Position numbers and translations under genes: made by a program. Below are positions 1 to 10,019 of a stretch of 64,000 nucleotides of DNA, one piece after another. Position 1 is the first letter of the stretch; each line of letters starts with the position of its first letter. Origin of the DNA: Cladocopium goreaui. Its lineage: Eukaryota; Sar; Dinophyceae; Suessiales; Symbiodiniaceae. The notes beneath the pieces were generated by a model. That model was not told where the DNA came from, ran no database searches, and saw only the letters and a program-made list of their open reading frames with translations. Where the stretch lies: positions 99,501-163,500 of the forward strand of contig CAMXCT020000275.1 of assembly GCA_947184155.2 (NCBI GenBank). Reading direction: 5' to 3'.

Positions 1-409
1 TACTTTACGACGTAAAGGGGAGGGCGGCCAGCCCCGTTACCTGATTATTCAGGAAATTGCTAGTCATTTTAGTACCTCACCCCCCCCTCTCCACGCACCC
101 TAAGAGCAGACTCAAAACATTGTAATTTACACTATTTTTATTCTTTTCGGATCAAGAAACCACTTTTTTTATATGGTGAAACATCCGTAAATACCAGTGT
201 TTTTGCTAAGTACTGGCCAAAAACCATTGTAAATACCGTGCTTTTTGCTACCAGTGGCAAAAAACATCGTAAATACTACCGTGGTTTTGGGCTTCCGATC
301 CACCCAACACATTGGTATTTACGGTATTTTTTACTCCGAGAGTTCCAAAAACGCGCGAAAACATTACCTATTTAACGATTTTCGGCCACTACAAAACCAA
401 GACAAAAAG
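1..409. other. Non-coding left end with short degenerate direct repeats
   Basis: I see no gene here. Between about 180 and 290 a word of the form GTAAATAC followed by CTTTTTGC or similar recurs three times at roughly 40-45 bp spacing. An inverted copy (GGTATTTACGG) follows near 312. This looks like a decayed short repeat family. Confidence 0.4.
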
Positions 410-1313
410 CTACAAGGGTAACACCAACCCCAACAACACCACCACCTCTACTCTACCACCACCATAAACAGCAACAACACCATAAACAGCAACAACAAGA
501 AGAAGAAAACCAAGAACCAAAACAAGAACAAAAACAACAACACCAATAACAAAAACAACATTACCACCACCACCAACAACACCAACAAGAAGAAGAAGAA
601 CAAGAAGAAGAAGAAGAACAAGAAGAAGAACAAGAAGAAGAACAAGAAGAAGAACAAGAAGAAGAACAAACACAAGAACAAGAACAACAACAACAATAAC
701 AAGAACAACAACAACAATAACAACAACAATAACAACAACAACAACCACAACAACAAGAACAACAACAACCACAACAACAAGAACAAGAACAAGAACAACA
801 ACAAGACCAACATCAACATCAACGACAACAACAAGACCAACAACAACAACAACACCAACACCACCAACAACAACAACACCAACAACAACAACACCAACAA
901 CACCAACAACAACAACAACAACACCAACACCAACACCAACACCAACACCAACACCAACAATAACAATAACAAGAACAACAACACCAACACCAACACCAAC
1001 ACCAGCACCAACAACAACAACAACAAGAACAAGAACAAGATCAAGAACAAGAACAAGAACAATAATAAGAACAAGAACAAGAACAATAATAAGAACATCA
1101 ACCAGAATTACAACAACAACAACGACAACAACAACAACGACAACAACGACAACAACAACAACAACACCAACACCAACACCAACACCAACACCAACACCAA
1201 CACCAACACCAACAACAACAACAACAACACCAACACCAACACCAACACCAACACCAACACCAACACCAACACCAACACCAACGACAACAACAACAACAAC
1301 GACAACAACGACG

Positions 1314-1346
<33 letters not shown>

Positions 1347-1420
1347 ACAACAACGACAACAACGACGACAACAACAACAACAACAACGACCAGAACGACA
1401 ATAACAAGAACAAGAAGACG
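410..1420. repeat. A/C-rich microsatellite (CAA, CAAGAA and CCAACA runs)
   Basis: About 1 kb of almost pure CAA, CAAGAA, CAACAC and CCAACACCAA units. The purity changes in blocks, for example CCAACA at 900-960 and 1160-1280. On the minus strand it reads as long Leu/Val or Leu/Phe runs with no other protein character, so these open frames are products of the repeat and not genes. Confidence 0.95.
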
Positions 1421-1624
1421 ATCAAAAACAAGTCCGGGTACGAAGGACCAACTCTTTTGTTCGCTAATGACTCATGAACCACTGATATGTGTGTATGTGT
1501 GTCAAAGCATACTGCGCGCAGCCTCGGGATCGAAATTTTCGCGCGCATTGTCGAGCCAGCCGGCCCGTCAACAAAAAAAAAGAACATGAATAAGAACCAC
1601 CACCACTATAACCACAATTACAAG

Positions 1625-1724
1625 NNNNNNNNNNNNNNNNNNNNNNNNNNNNNNNNNNNNNNNNNNNNNNNNNNNNNNNNNNNNNNNNNNNNNNNNNNNN
1701 NNNNNNNNNNNNNNNNNNNNNNNN
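1625..1724. other. Assembly gap of 100 N
   Basis: Exactly 100 unknown bases. The sequence on both sides is repetitive, so the true gap length is unknown. The A/C-rich repeat on the left and the TCCGGA array on the right need not be adjacent in the real chromosome. Confidence 0.99.
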
Positions 1725-2440
1725 CCAAAACGTACTCTAATTATAGCCATTGTGGTCCGGAAAGACCTATAGCGGTCCGGAAAAGCAAGTACCCAAAAAG
1801 TACTCTAATTGTAAATATATCGCGATCCGGAAAAACGTACAGCGGTCCGGAAAAGCAAGCACCTAAGACATTACGGTCCGGAAAGACATGCAGCGGTCGG
1901 GAAAAGAGGATAGCACGAGACAGAGATGGAGACAAACAGAAGGAGAGAGAGAGACAGAGAGACAGAGAGACAGAGAGAGGAAGAGCGAGAGGAGAAAGAG
2001 AGCGTTGTAAATGGTGAGCAGCAAGTGGTTTCAGAGTACGTTTTGGGTACTTGCTTTTCCGGACCGCTGCACGTCTTTCCGGACCGTAATATCTACAATT
2101 AGAGTACTTTTTTTGGGTACTTGCTTTTCCGGACCGCTGTATGTCTTTCCGGGCCGCAATGGCTACAATTAGAAGACGTTTTGGGTGCTTGCTTTTCCGG
2201 ACCGCTGTATGTTTTTCGGACCGTAATGTTTACAATACGAGTACATTTTAGGTGTTTGCTTTTCCGGACAGCTGCACGTCTTTCGGACCGTAATATCTAC
2301 AATTAGAGTACGTTTTGGGTTCTTGCTTTTCCGGACCGCATCAGGTCTTTCCGGACCACCATGGCAACAATTAGATTACGTTTTGGGTGCTTGTTTTTCC
2401 GGACCACTGCAGGTTTTTCCGGACCGCGATATCTTTAATT
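1725..2440. repeat. Inverted array of about 68-bp units built on TCCGGACC
   Basis: From about 2040 to 2440 a unit of roughly 68 bp repeats about six times. Each unit carries TTGCTTTTCCGGACCGCTG, then CTTTCCGGACCG, then an AATTAGAGTACGTTTTGGG spacer. The first 170 bp after the N gap hold the same words in the opposite orientation (GCGGTCCGGAAAAGCAAG). A GA-rich spacer of about 110 bp (1915-2020, AGACAGAGAG runs) lies between the two halves. The whole is therefore a large imperfect inverted repeat. It has no coding character. Confidence 0.85.
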
Positions 2441-2473
2441 AGAGTACCCAAAAGAGGTCTGAAACCACTGGGG

Positions 2474-2630
2474 GTACCCAAAAAACAAGCCCAAAAGAGG
2501 TCTGAAAACACTCTGAAACACCTTCCTGTTCACCATCTCCCAAAGCTGGGGGTACCCAAAAAACAAGTCCAAAAGAGGTCTGAAACCACTATGAAACACC
2601 TTCCTGTTCACCATCTCCGGACTGCTGCTG
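2474..2630. repeat. Two tandem copies of a 78-bp unit
   Basis: A 78-bp unit beginning GTACCCAAAAAACAAG, carrying AAAAGAGGTCTGAAA and ending in CACCTTCCTGTTCACCATCTC, occurs twice head to tail. A partial third copy (ACCCAAAAGAGGTCTGAAACC) lies just upstream at about 2445. The copies differ by only a few bases. Confidence 0.85.
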
Positions 2631-2787
2631 CATGTCTTCCGGACCGCGTTCGCTGCTTTATCTCTATCTATCTATCTGTTTATTTATTCATTTATTTGTT
2701 CCTTTTTCTTTGGATGGTTTATTTACCACCCTGGTTATCTATGTTTATCAATTCGAGATATTAATATTTAAGATCTAAATCAGATAC

Positions 2788-3092
2788 GGTAGTAGTAGTA
2801 GTAGTGGTAGTAGTGGTAGTAGTGGTAGTAGTGGTAGTAGGAGTGGGAGTGGGAGTGGGCGTGGGCGTGGGCGTAGGCGTGGGAGTAGGAGTGGTGGTGG
2901 TGGTAGTAGTAGTAGTAGTGTAATAGTAGTAGTAATAGTAGGAGTAGTAGTAGTAGTACTAGTGTAATAGTAGTAGTAATAGTAGGAGTAGTAGTAGTAG
3001 TTGTAGTAGTAGTAATAGTAGTGGTAATGTTGTAGTAGTAGTAGTAGTAGTCGTAGTGGTAGTAGTAGTAGTAGTCGTCGTCGTAGTAATTA
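2788..3092. repeat. TAG/GTG trinucleotide microsatellite
   Basis: About 300 bp of AGT, GGT and TAG trinucleotides, with a GTGGGA/GTGGGC hexamer phase at 2838-2890. The minus-strand open frame across it reads as poly-Thr and poly-Leu and is not a gene. Confidence 0.95.
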
Positions 3093-3760
3093 AAATGTTA
3101 ATAAAAATAATATTTATAATAATAATGGCAATAATACTTGCGCGTACCTTGCGCCGCCCTTGCACGATGTAGGTTTTAAACCATAGAAAGGATACGAGAA
3201 TAAATCCTTTACTAAAAACCTTTCTGTAATTTTTAGACGATTCCCATCTATATCATTAAAATTATCCTAAATTAAAAACATAATTAATTTTAATTAATAA
3301 ATAATACATTTTACTAATTAAATTAATATATTTTAAATATATATTATTATATTAAATTTTAAAAATTATTTAATTTATATTAAATATAAAATATAAATTA
3401 TATATTTATTATATTCACTAAAAATTATAATATTTTAATTTAATTATTATTTTTTTTTAAATATACAATAATATATATATATAATATATTTTATATAAAT
3501 TAACATTATAATATATATATAATATATAATATATTATATACCTATTTTATCCAATATATTCTGAGATGTTCTTTGATTTTTTTCCAAGATTTAATTTTAT
3601 TTAGTTAAAATAGTATATAATCCTATGTCGAATTCCTTTGTTGTTCTATCCTAGTATCTGTTTATTCTTATAGCCTCTTATTTTATTCTGCAAAGATTCG
3701 CCTCTTACCATCCTGTTGTCCTGATAATTTTTTACCTTGTTCTCCATTTCTGATATTTAT
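3093..3760. other. Strongly A+T-rich tract, no gene seen
   Basis: 3230-3560 is nearly all A and T (ATTAATTTAATTAATAAAT and ATATAT runs), in sharp contrast to the mixed composition after 4.8 kb. I see no open frame of note and no recognisable organelle gene. It could be an A+T-rich repeat or a foreign or organelle-derived insert. The sequence alone does not decide. Confidence 0.6.
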
Positions 3761-3840
3761 TAATGTTGCTCCGGTTGGCCTGCTCCTCGCTCGTCCTGCT
3801 GCCCCGCTGCCTTGTCCTTATTTATCCCCGACCCCAACTG

Positions 3841-4690
3841 GTTCAGGAGTAGGGGGGGTGGATCCTACATTTCTGATAATGTATGAACATAAGGGGGGGG
3901 GTTAATTCCCTCACTTTTTGCCAAAAATGTATGGGAACTAGCAAAATGAGGCATGTATGAGTGCCAGATGCTGGAAATGTATTATTGGTAGGGCTATTGA
4001 ACCTGAAAATGTATGCTTTGTGGGGGGCACCACTGACAAGAGCCAATGGATACATAAACTTTTCTAAATGTATGCAAGCTTGGGGGTGTCTGCACCTCAA
4101 TCCAATTGATCTTTTTTTTCCTGGGAAACCTACTGAAACCCATAGGGAAACCTGGGAATACCTGGGGTCACCGAAAATATTCTGCGCTGAAGACCCCGTT
4201 AGCTTACGCTTTTGGATTTTTTGGAAGCAAAAACATGCAAACATATGGAAACACGATCAAGCACGCATCGCTCCCACTCCGAAGACATGACACTATTTTC
4301 TGACATGTATGCATTGCAGGGGGTACCAATGACTACCTTAGCCAGATCTATTCCCTCCATTTTCCAAAAATGATGTGCTTTTCGGCTACCCAACCCCCTT
4401 AAAATACATTTTTCAAAGAAGGGTATTCCCCAGAAAAAAATTAAACATTCCCGGGGATCCTGGAAAAACCAAACCCGTAAAATGTATTAAACCACCCCCC
4501 AAAATAAAAGATCCTGGGGGGGTTGGATATCCCAACCCCGACCCATGGATCCTACGTTCAACGTACACCCACCGGTCAAATAATGTATTTAGGGCGGTCC
4601 TGGGGAATCAAATTCTTGGAGAACGGTAAATGTATTTTTTTACCTGACCTCTCCCCCCCCTAAAATACATTTTTAGGGGTGGGTGATCCT
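3841..4690. repeat. Degenerate region with recurring AATGTAT word
   Basis: The word AATGTAT or its complement ATACATT occurs about twelve times in 850 bp, mostly 30-90 bp apart, often beside runs of G or C. Similar G-rich words (GGGGTGGATCC near 3852, GGGGTGGGTGATCC near 4675) stand at both ends. No gene is supported. It looks like a decayed tandem repeat or the remains of one element. Confidence 0.4.
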
Positions 4691-4860
4691 TATTTTATGT
4701 TTTGGTCTGTCTTGTGGGCTGTCAGCCGATTGCCTTATTGGGTTGGCTGTTGCTGTGTTCATCCATTATGTTGATTTTTCGGCCTGTGTTTGTTTACATT
4801 TCATGAATATATACAGGTGATTTCATCTCCCCCTAGAAGTTTTACATATATCTTCTCTCA

Positions 4861-5916
4861 TTATGCCAGGAACAGAAATGCTTTGATTACTTTCAATTTT
4901 TGACAGAATTTAACAACCGAAGATGCAATTCCGTCATTTTCAGCCACTCTCCAACCTTGCTTTGGCTTGAGCTTCAAATCGCAGGAGAGTGCAAAGAAAT
5001 CAGACACATTTAATTCGGAAGGACTAAGGATCTCACATCTGGATCTCCTAGCAGCAAACAATTTGCGTTAAAGGCAAAAAGTAACAAAGTCGAGAGCGCG
5101 TAGGAATCTGAATATCTAGTCACTCTTGTCCTTGCTGTGCACGGAGTATGCGCACCTTAGTGTTGGCAGTGGCAACTGTTGCCTTGATCATATCCACCTT
5201 CTTCCTCCGTAGAGTGGCCCAGTATGGTCCAGTGGTGTAGCGGCTGTAGCCCAAAGAGTTGCACTGCTGCCCTCTCAACTAAGTCTCCTACTGAGGACTT
5301 TGCTAGCCTTCTCGCTCTCCTATACAGCAGATTGCGGCATGCATGAGAAAGCAAAAAGAAAGCATCTGAGGCAATCTGCACAGTATCTGCCCCGGACAAA
5401 GGCAACTCGAAGTCCACACATTTTTCTGGCGCCTCCTTTCCACTCAAGTCTCATAGGGGCATTGTTCATGCCACTTGCCAGTTCTGTACACTGTACAAGC
5501 ATGAAAATCGCGCAATCATGCGTAATCCAAATCCAGGCATCTTTGATGCTGGATTCATCTCATAATCCTGAGAAACGTTCTCCTCTCAACCTAGCGTCAA
5601 GAGAGAGGCAAAACTGAAATTCCCCCGGAAGGAGTTTTCCATGATCTGAAGGCCTTTCAAATCTCTTGCCTGAATCTGGCAACTGCAAGCCTTGCAGCCT
5701 AGATTGGCTTTTGACTGCTGTTGAATGCTTTTGATTTGTCAGCTTTGTGCATTTCATCATCGTCTGAGCTTCGCTGCACCTTTGTGCACATTGATGCCCA
5801 TTTATCCTCTGTGACTCTGTGACAAAGATTCTGAGCTCATTTGGACTGTGCTGGTCTCGACCGCTCTGGGATTCCTTGGCCTGGGCTTCCATCTTCGCGG
5901 CTAACTCCATTGGCAC
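4861..5916 (-). CDS. Unidentified multi-exon gene, 3' end at 4861
   Basis: Three stretches read like protein on the minus strand. The last (about 5055 to 4861) ends in a stop after KVIKAFLFLA and contains SPSELNVSDFFALSCDLKL and KPKQGWRVAENDG. The middle one (5450-5160) carries FELPLSGADTVQIASDAFF and LYRRARRLAKSSVGDLVER. The first (about 5700-5570) reads LPDSGKRFERPSDHGKLLPG. I do not recognise a domain. The neighbouring eRF1-like gene ends only about 25 bp upstream of the highest of these frames, so the two genes are closely packed on the same strand. Exon borders are not fixed, and one of the three stretches could be chance. The middle and last stretches are the most convincing. Confidence 0.4.
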
Positions 5917-5941
5917 CGTCAGCTCTTATGAGCGCCACCCT

Positions 5942-6774
5942 TCAGTCCCAAGAATCGTCGCTGAACGCATCACCGAGAACGTCACCCACCAGCAAACAAA
6001 ACTCTTCTAGAACTTCTGGGGGAACATCTTGACCTTGCAGTAGCTCTAGGGCATCACTGAAGCGCTCTTCAGGAGTTCGAATGTCACACGAGAGGACAAT
6101 CTCAACTCCGATTGTCAGTGCTTCTGCAGAAGTCTCATCATAACCTGCTTGCTGAAGTGCATCTCGAAGCCATGGAAGTGTATTTTCCAAACTTGCTGGA
6201 GCAACTGTACTCGCTTCAGAATCTGAGTTCTCCGGATCCTCCGGATCCTCTATGCCATCCATATCCTGAATGTCTTCCAGCAAAGGCTTTACTGGCCATC
6301 GCAAAAAGGCCCCAATCTTATAGCCTCTGCAAAACATGGCAGAGGAATCAGATGTTGCTTGGATTCGTGTGGTGTCAGACCCACAAGAGGAGGCCATCTT
6401 TGTCCACTTTTGGAGGTTTTTGTGATCATCACAAATAAGAAGCAGCTTCACTGCACCCATGTCCAAGGCTTGTTCGGTTTCAGCTTCGCCATAGCAAATC
6501 CATTCGTAGCTGGTGTCTGACGCTTCGGCGCATTTCATGAATTCGTCCACAACGTCACCTTCCAATCTTTGGACATGCTGCTTCCTGGCTACTGAAACTT
6601 TACTTGCAGCTTTTTGTAATCCTATCCAGTTCGCACTGCAGCTCAGGCTTACAATACAGGAAATCCTTCGTCGTAGCAAGGGAGGTAGTTGGGCAACGAG
6701 CTTGTGCTTCATGTTGGCACAGCCGCCAAGGACTAGCCCTTGAACACTGCTGAATTCCTCAGGGACGCAGGCTT
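5942..6774 (-). CDS. eRF1-like release factor: 3' exon (end of domain 2, domain 3, C-terminal extension)
   Basis: Main exon of a peptide-chain release factor of the eRF1/aRF1 family, the class that reads stop codons in the ribosomal A site and triggers peptide release. In the 283-residue open frame the conserved family blocks appear in order. VQGLVLGGCANMKHKL (residues 17-32) matches the eRF1 GLVLAGSADFKTEL block. YGEAETEQALDMGAVKLLLI (101-120) matches the domain-3 block around ALEMGAVE. FCRGYKIGAFLRWPV (154-168) matches the final GFGGIGGILRYRV strand. The minidomain of about 50 residues normally found between the last two blocks is absent. After residue 170 comes an acidic stretch and then about 85 helical-looking residues (LENTLPWLRDALQQAGY to AFSDDSWD) that family members I know do not have. 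Translation very likely begins in upstream exons. A splice acceptor (GTCATGTCAAG) stands just before CVPEEF. Confidence 0.78.
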
Positions 6775-6949
6775 GACATGACTTGACAGGCAAACAGAAT
6801 CGTATATTTCAACAACCATGACATTTCATGACCCAGTTCCCAGCCCAATGACGAAAACACTCAGGCATCCAAGGAGGAATATGACACACTGGCAGCATCT
6901 GGCAGCATCTGGCAGCAATGTCCATGCTGAAAAATAATAGATGTAAACT

Positions 6950-7178
6950 GTAAACGCATTTGGTGAGCCCTGTGCCATGCCTCGGCTGCTCGGGCAGCCA
7001 CTTTCCGCAGGAACTCCAATTCTTCAAGTTGCCGTGTCCTTGAAAATCGAGCAGCTGATTGCCCACCGCGCCGTGTACGGGAAGCGATATTCGACTGAAC
7101 TCGAGCAACCTTGTGCAGTGGTACACCTAACAGTCCAAGGGTTGGAACGGTTGTAGTATCACCCTCCTGGTGCCTTCT
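6950..7178 (-). CDS. eRF1-like release factor: GGQ exon (domain 2)
   Basis: This exon encodes the catalytic heart of the release factor. On the minus strand, in a frame different from the longest open frame here, it reads LGLLGVPLHKVARVQ, then RTRRGGQSAARFSRTRQLEE, then LEFLRKVAARAAEAWHRAHQ. That follows eRF1 domain 2 closely: LHKF upstream, the invariant GGQ tripeptide, SALRFAR after it, then the long helix. GGQ enters the peptidyl-transferase centre and hydrolyses peptidyl-tRNA. Its presence argues for a true release factor and against a Dom34/Pelota homologue, which lacks it. A stop codon and a possible acceptor (CTAG) lie just upstream near 7179. The downstream border is near the possible donor GTTTAC at about 6953. 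About 175 bp of intron then separates it from the 3' exon. Confidence 0.75.
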
Positions 7179-7179
7179 C

Positions 7180-8042
7180 TAGTCCTTTAACAGCTTAAGA
7201 TGTAAGGTCTCCCGCAAAGAATAAACCCCTCCTGTAGAGTGAATCATGTGAATCCAACATCACCTCCGTTGCAAGACCAATTTGCGCCCTAGCCTCAGGA
7301 GGGGCAATTATATAAATGAAATTAAGGCGTCTGCAACGTCAAGTTTGCCGACAAATATCTGGCTCTCCATGGCTCTCCCTTCCTTCGCTTTCCAGCACCA
7401 GTACAAGTCAGTTATCTTTTCAATCTTCCAAAAGTGGTTCCAAAAGTAGCCACAACGGCGTGCAATTTTTCATCTCTCATCTGCACAGCGGGCTCCGCAC
7501 CCGCCGCTTTAGGGAGCCTACTTTTCGACCCTCCGGAGCCACAAATCATTGGAAAAACACGGTGTTTCGCGACTTTTTTACCTTTTCGCGGACCTGGATC
7601 TTCTTTCTTCTGAGACTTTCTCTATGGTTTGATATTCTTTCTTCTTCTCTTCTCTTCTCTGACTCTTCCCACCTCTGCTTTTCATTTGTCCATATTGTCG
7701 GAAGTTTGACTTCTAAACTTCCTTCGACAAGTTATCTTTTCAATCTTTCTGCATCTTGCTTCTGGCCACTTTGCCAAGCCCGCCTGGAAGCTGGCCGTAG
7801 TTAGGTGGCGCTATGGCCAGCGAAGCCTACAGCGAACATCAAAACAACAAATTAATGCACCATTGCACCTCTTGCCTTAGCGTGATTGACATCTTCAACA
7901 ATTTCAGCAATATCGAATATATAACCCCTAACATCAGGACTAGCACTGGCTAAATCTCCAAGAATATAACTGGAACGTATTAACACCACAGGACCATTTG
8001 CGCTTCTTCTTTAGGACAAGGGATTCACACAAACAACTGCAC
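7180..8042. other. Probable intron of the eRF1-like gene
   Basis: Lies between two recognised pieces of the release-factor gene. A plus-strand open frame (7316-7804) exists, but it is rich in Ser, Phe and Leu and has no domain character, so I leave it out. From 7600 to 7680 there are TTCTTCT/TCTTCTC pyrimidine runs. Confidence 0.45.
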
Positions 8043-8345
8043 TAAACATCACAAAGCCGCGCACCTCGCCCCCATCGATGACCAAAACTCCAAACTCTGA
8101 TGCAACGTCTGCTGAAGGCCCTGATCCATGAACAGCCATTTTCTCCTTGGATCGTGAAAGATGTGAAAGAAATTTGCGACTATGGTCGTCTTTTCTGCAA
8201 GTGGCCCAAAACGTGAAATGTCTCTACACGATATCTTTAACTCCTCAGCACAGAAATGAGACAGCCCTACAAAACCAAGCGGGGTCACGGGAAAAGGCGG
8301 TGGTAGGACAGGAGGCGTCTGATTGTTGTTTGCGTTCTTTTTGAG
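8043..8345 (-). CDS. eRF1-like release factor: upstream exon(s), end of domain 1 and start of domain 2
   Basis: ASEFGVLVIDGGEVRGFVM (about 8105-8043) matches the eRF1 block that opens domain 2, SKFGFIVIDGSGALFGTL. Immediately upstream, in another frame, ELKISCRDISRFGPL and TTIVANFFHIFHD (about 8290-8170) resemble the end of domain 1 ([20 protein letters not shown]). The frame change between the two needs either a short intron or an assembly indel near 8130-8170. Further upstream, LRLYLHEGQVDPDALRTALR (about 8600-8530) could be a domain-1 piece. The stop-codon-decoding motifs NIKS and YxCxxxF were not found. This piece is placed by its match and its order: domain 1 to 2, then GGQ, then domain 3, all on one strand. 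Confidence 0.6.
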
Positions 8346-9289
8346 CAAAATGCTGCGAATAATCACGTCGTGCATCTTGTTGCATCTTGTCCTTCCTAAT
8401 ATTGCAAAAGCAAGGCATTTGGATTCAAACCGTTTCTCGCTTTTGCGGCATTGAACACTTGTTATGAACATTCCGCCCTCAACGTACCAGGAACGGCCAT
8501 ACAATGACACACTTCGATCACTTTGTCAAGTCTTCCGCAAGGCGGTCCTCAACGCGTCTGGATCCACTTGCCCTTCGTGGAGGTACAGCCTCAAAAAATG
8601 ATCTCCGAGCACGTAAACATGCTCCACCTGCACAATCCTGCCCATGTCTTGGGAAACTCCTAAGGATTTAAAGTAGATTGCACATCCAAGCCCAGCATCA
8701 ACAAGGAACATGGAATGAACATGGAATGAACATAAATAAATTGAATAAGTTCAAGGCAAAGACATCTTGTGGCACAAGATGGCATAGTCCTTTGATCCGT
8801 CAAGACCGCGGTCTTTGACATTTTGCCTGACAAATGTTTGACCTGCCCTTAGACCTGAGGAGCTTCATGGACCTTTGCAAGTTCCTCAGCCTCACATATC
8901 CTCACATTCAATGAGTTCAATGCATTTCTCTTCTAAACATGTCGGATTTTCTGCAGCCGCTTCAAAGCTGAGTTGTTCGAAGAAAGCTTTGCCATTGTAT
9001 CAGGAGGTGACCGCCTGAGCTGCACAGCAAACAGGTGAAGCACCAACTTGATGCCATCAGAACCATGTGATGCGGCTCGTGGTACAAATAAGTATGCCAC
9101 TGCTGAGCATTGACAATAACACCGGCCTGAGTTTCTGCTGTTAGTATGACATGACAGCGTTTAACTTTTGAAACCAGCAGGGTGTTCCCTCATTCAAGCC
9201 TTGATCTGAGATGCCAGCCAGTTCAATCAACTCGGAAATGTTGACAGCGTCCTCAAACAAATTCAAGAGCTCAAAGCCATCATACAATC

Positions 9290-9405
9290 ATATCAGGTTG
9301 GTGGTTTCAACCCCTCTGAAAAATATTAGTCAGTTGGGATGATTATTCCCAATATTCCCCAATATATGGAAAAATAAAAAATGTTCCAAAGCACCAACCA
9401 GATAT
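9290..9405. mobile_element. MITE-like element, copy 1
   Basis: A 116-bp element with terminal inverted repeats: it starts ATATCAGGTTGGTGGTTT and ends AAAGCACCAACCAGATAT. The body is shared with the copy at 51949-52058 (AACCCCTCTGAAAAATAT, AGTCAGTTGGGATGAT, ATATATGGAAAAATAAAAAA). The six bases ACAATC stand directly on both sides and look like a target-site duplication. It encodes nothing, as expected of a non-autonomous DNA transposon moved by a transposase elsewhere. Confidence 0.75.
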
Positions 9406-10019
9406 ACAATCTATAGAAACAAAACTTCCATCAGCGATGTGTTGACTCACCTGCAACACCTACAGGGGAACACTGCTTCGGCTCGCTCACCCTGGCCTTG
9501 CTGGCCTCTACTGCCAGGGCTTCCCCCAGAAATGGCAACGCCTTTCAGCGCTGCAATTCCCATGTTTTCGTAGCTGGTTGATGGTTTCAACGTGTTTCAA
9601 CATGTTTCAACCCAGAAGGTACGGGTGGACAAATCATATAAATAAAATTAAATAAACGTATATCATATCATGTGAATGTTAAATGATGTCAAACGTTAAA
9701 ACATGTCAAAACCATTCTGAAACCACCAGGCATGATTGGTATGACATGGTATGACCGGCAATCCTTTCCAGGCAAACTTCAGGTTTGGATTTAAAACAAC
9801 AGATTGATATGAGAGTAGCAACAGATTGATACACCAACATTGGGCCCATGACCATCCATGGCCATCCATGGCCCATCTTTGCCACGACAAGTTCGTAGCG
9901 CCTCTGCGTAGCAACCTTGACTGATTTGCAAATTGGCCTTGGCTCCATGTTGGTTGGAAACTCATGGAATTTTGATGAATTTTGTCCAGCAACTTCTTTC
10001 AACTTTGTGCGCTCCGAGT
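9406..10019. other. Mostly intronic or intergenic sequence
   Basis: No secure gene. IAALKGVAISGGSPGSRG (minus, about 9560-9505) could be a short exon. Duplicated words such as CATCCATGGCCATCCATGG (about 9852) and GTTTCAACGTGTTTCAACATG (about 9586) are typical of the introns in this window. Confidence 0.35.

Noticed and set aside
34..400. Possible gene at the left end
   Set aside because: Stops in all frames and only degenerate direct repeats.
448..1587. Minus-strand Leu/Val/Phe-rich open frames
   Set aside because: Translations of the CAA/CAAGAA microsatellite.
7316..7804. Plus-strand 162-residue frame
   Set aside because: Low-complexity Ser/Phe/Leu composition opposite a pyrimidine-rich tract inside a minus-strand gene.
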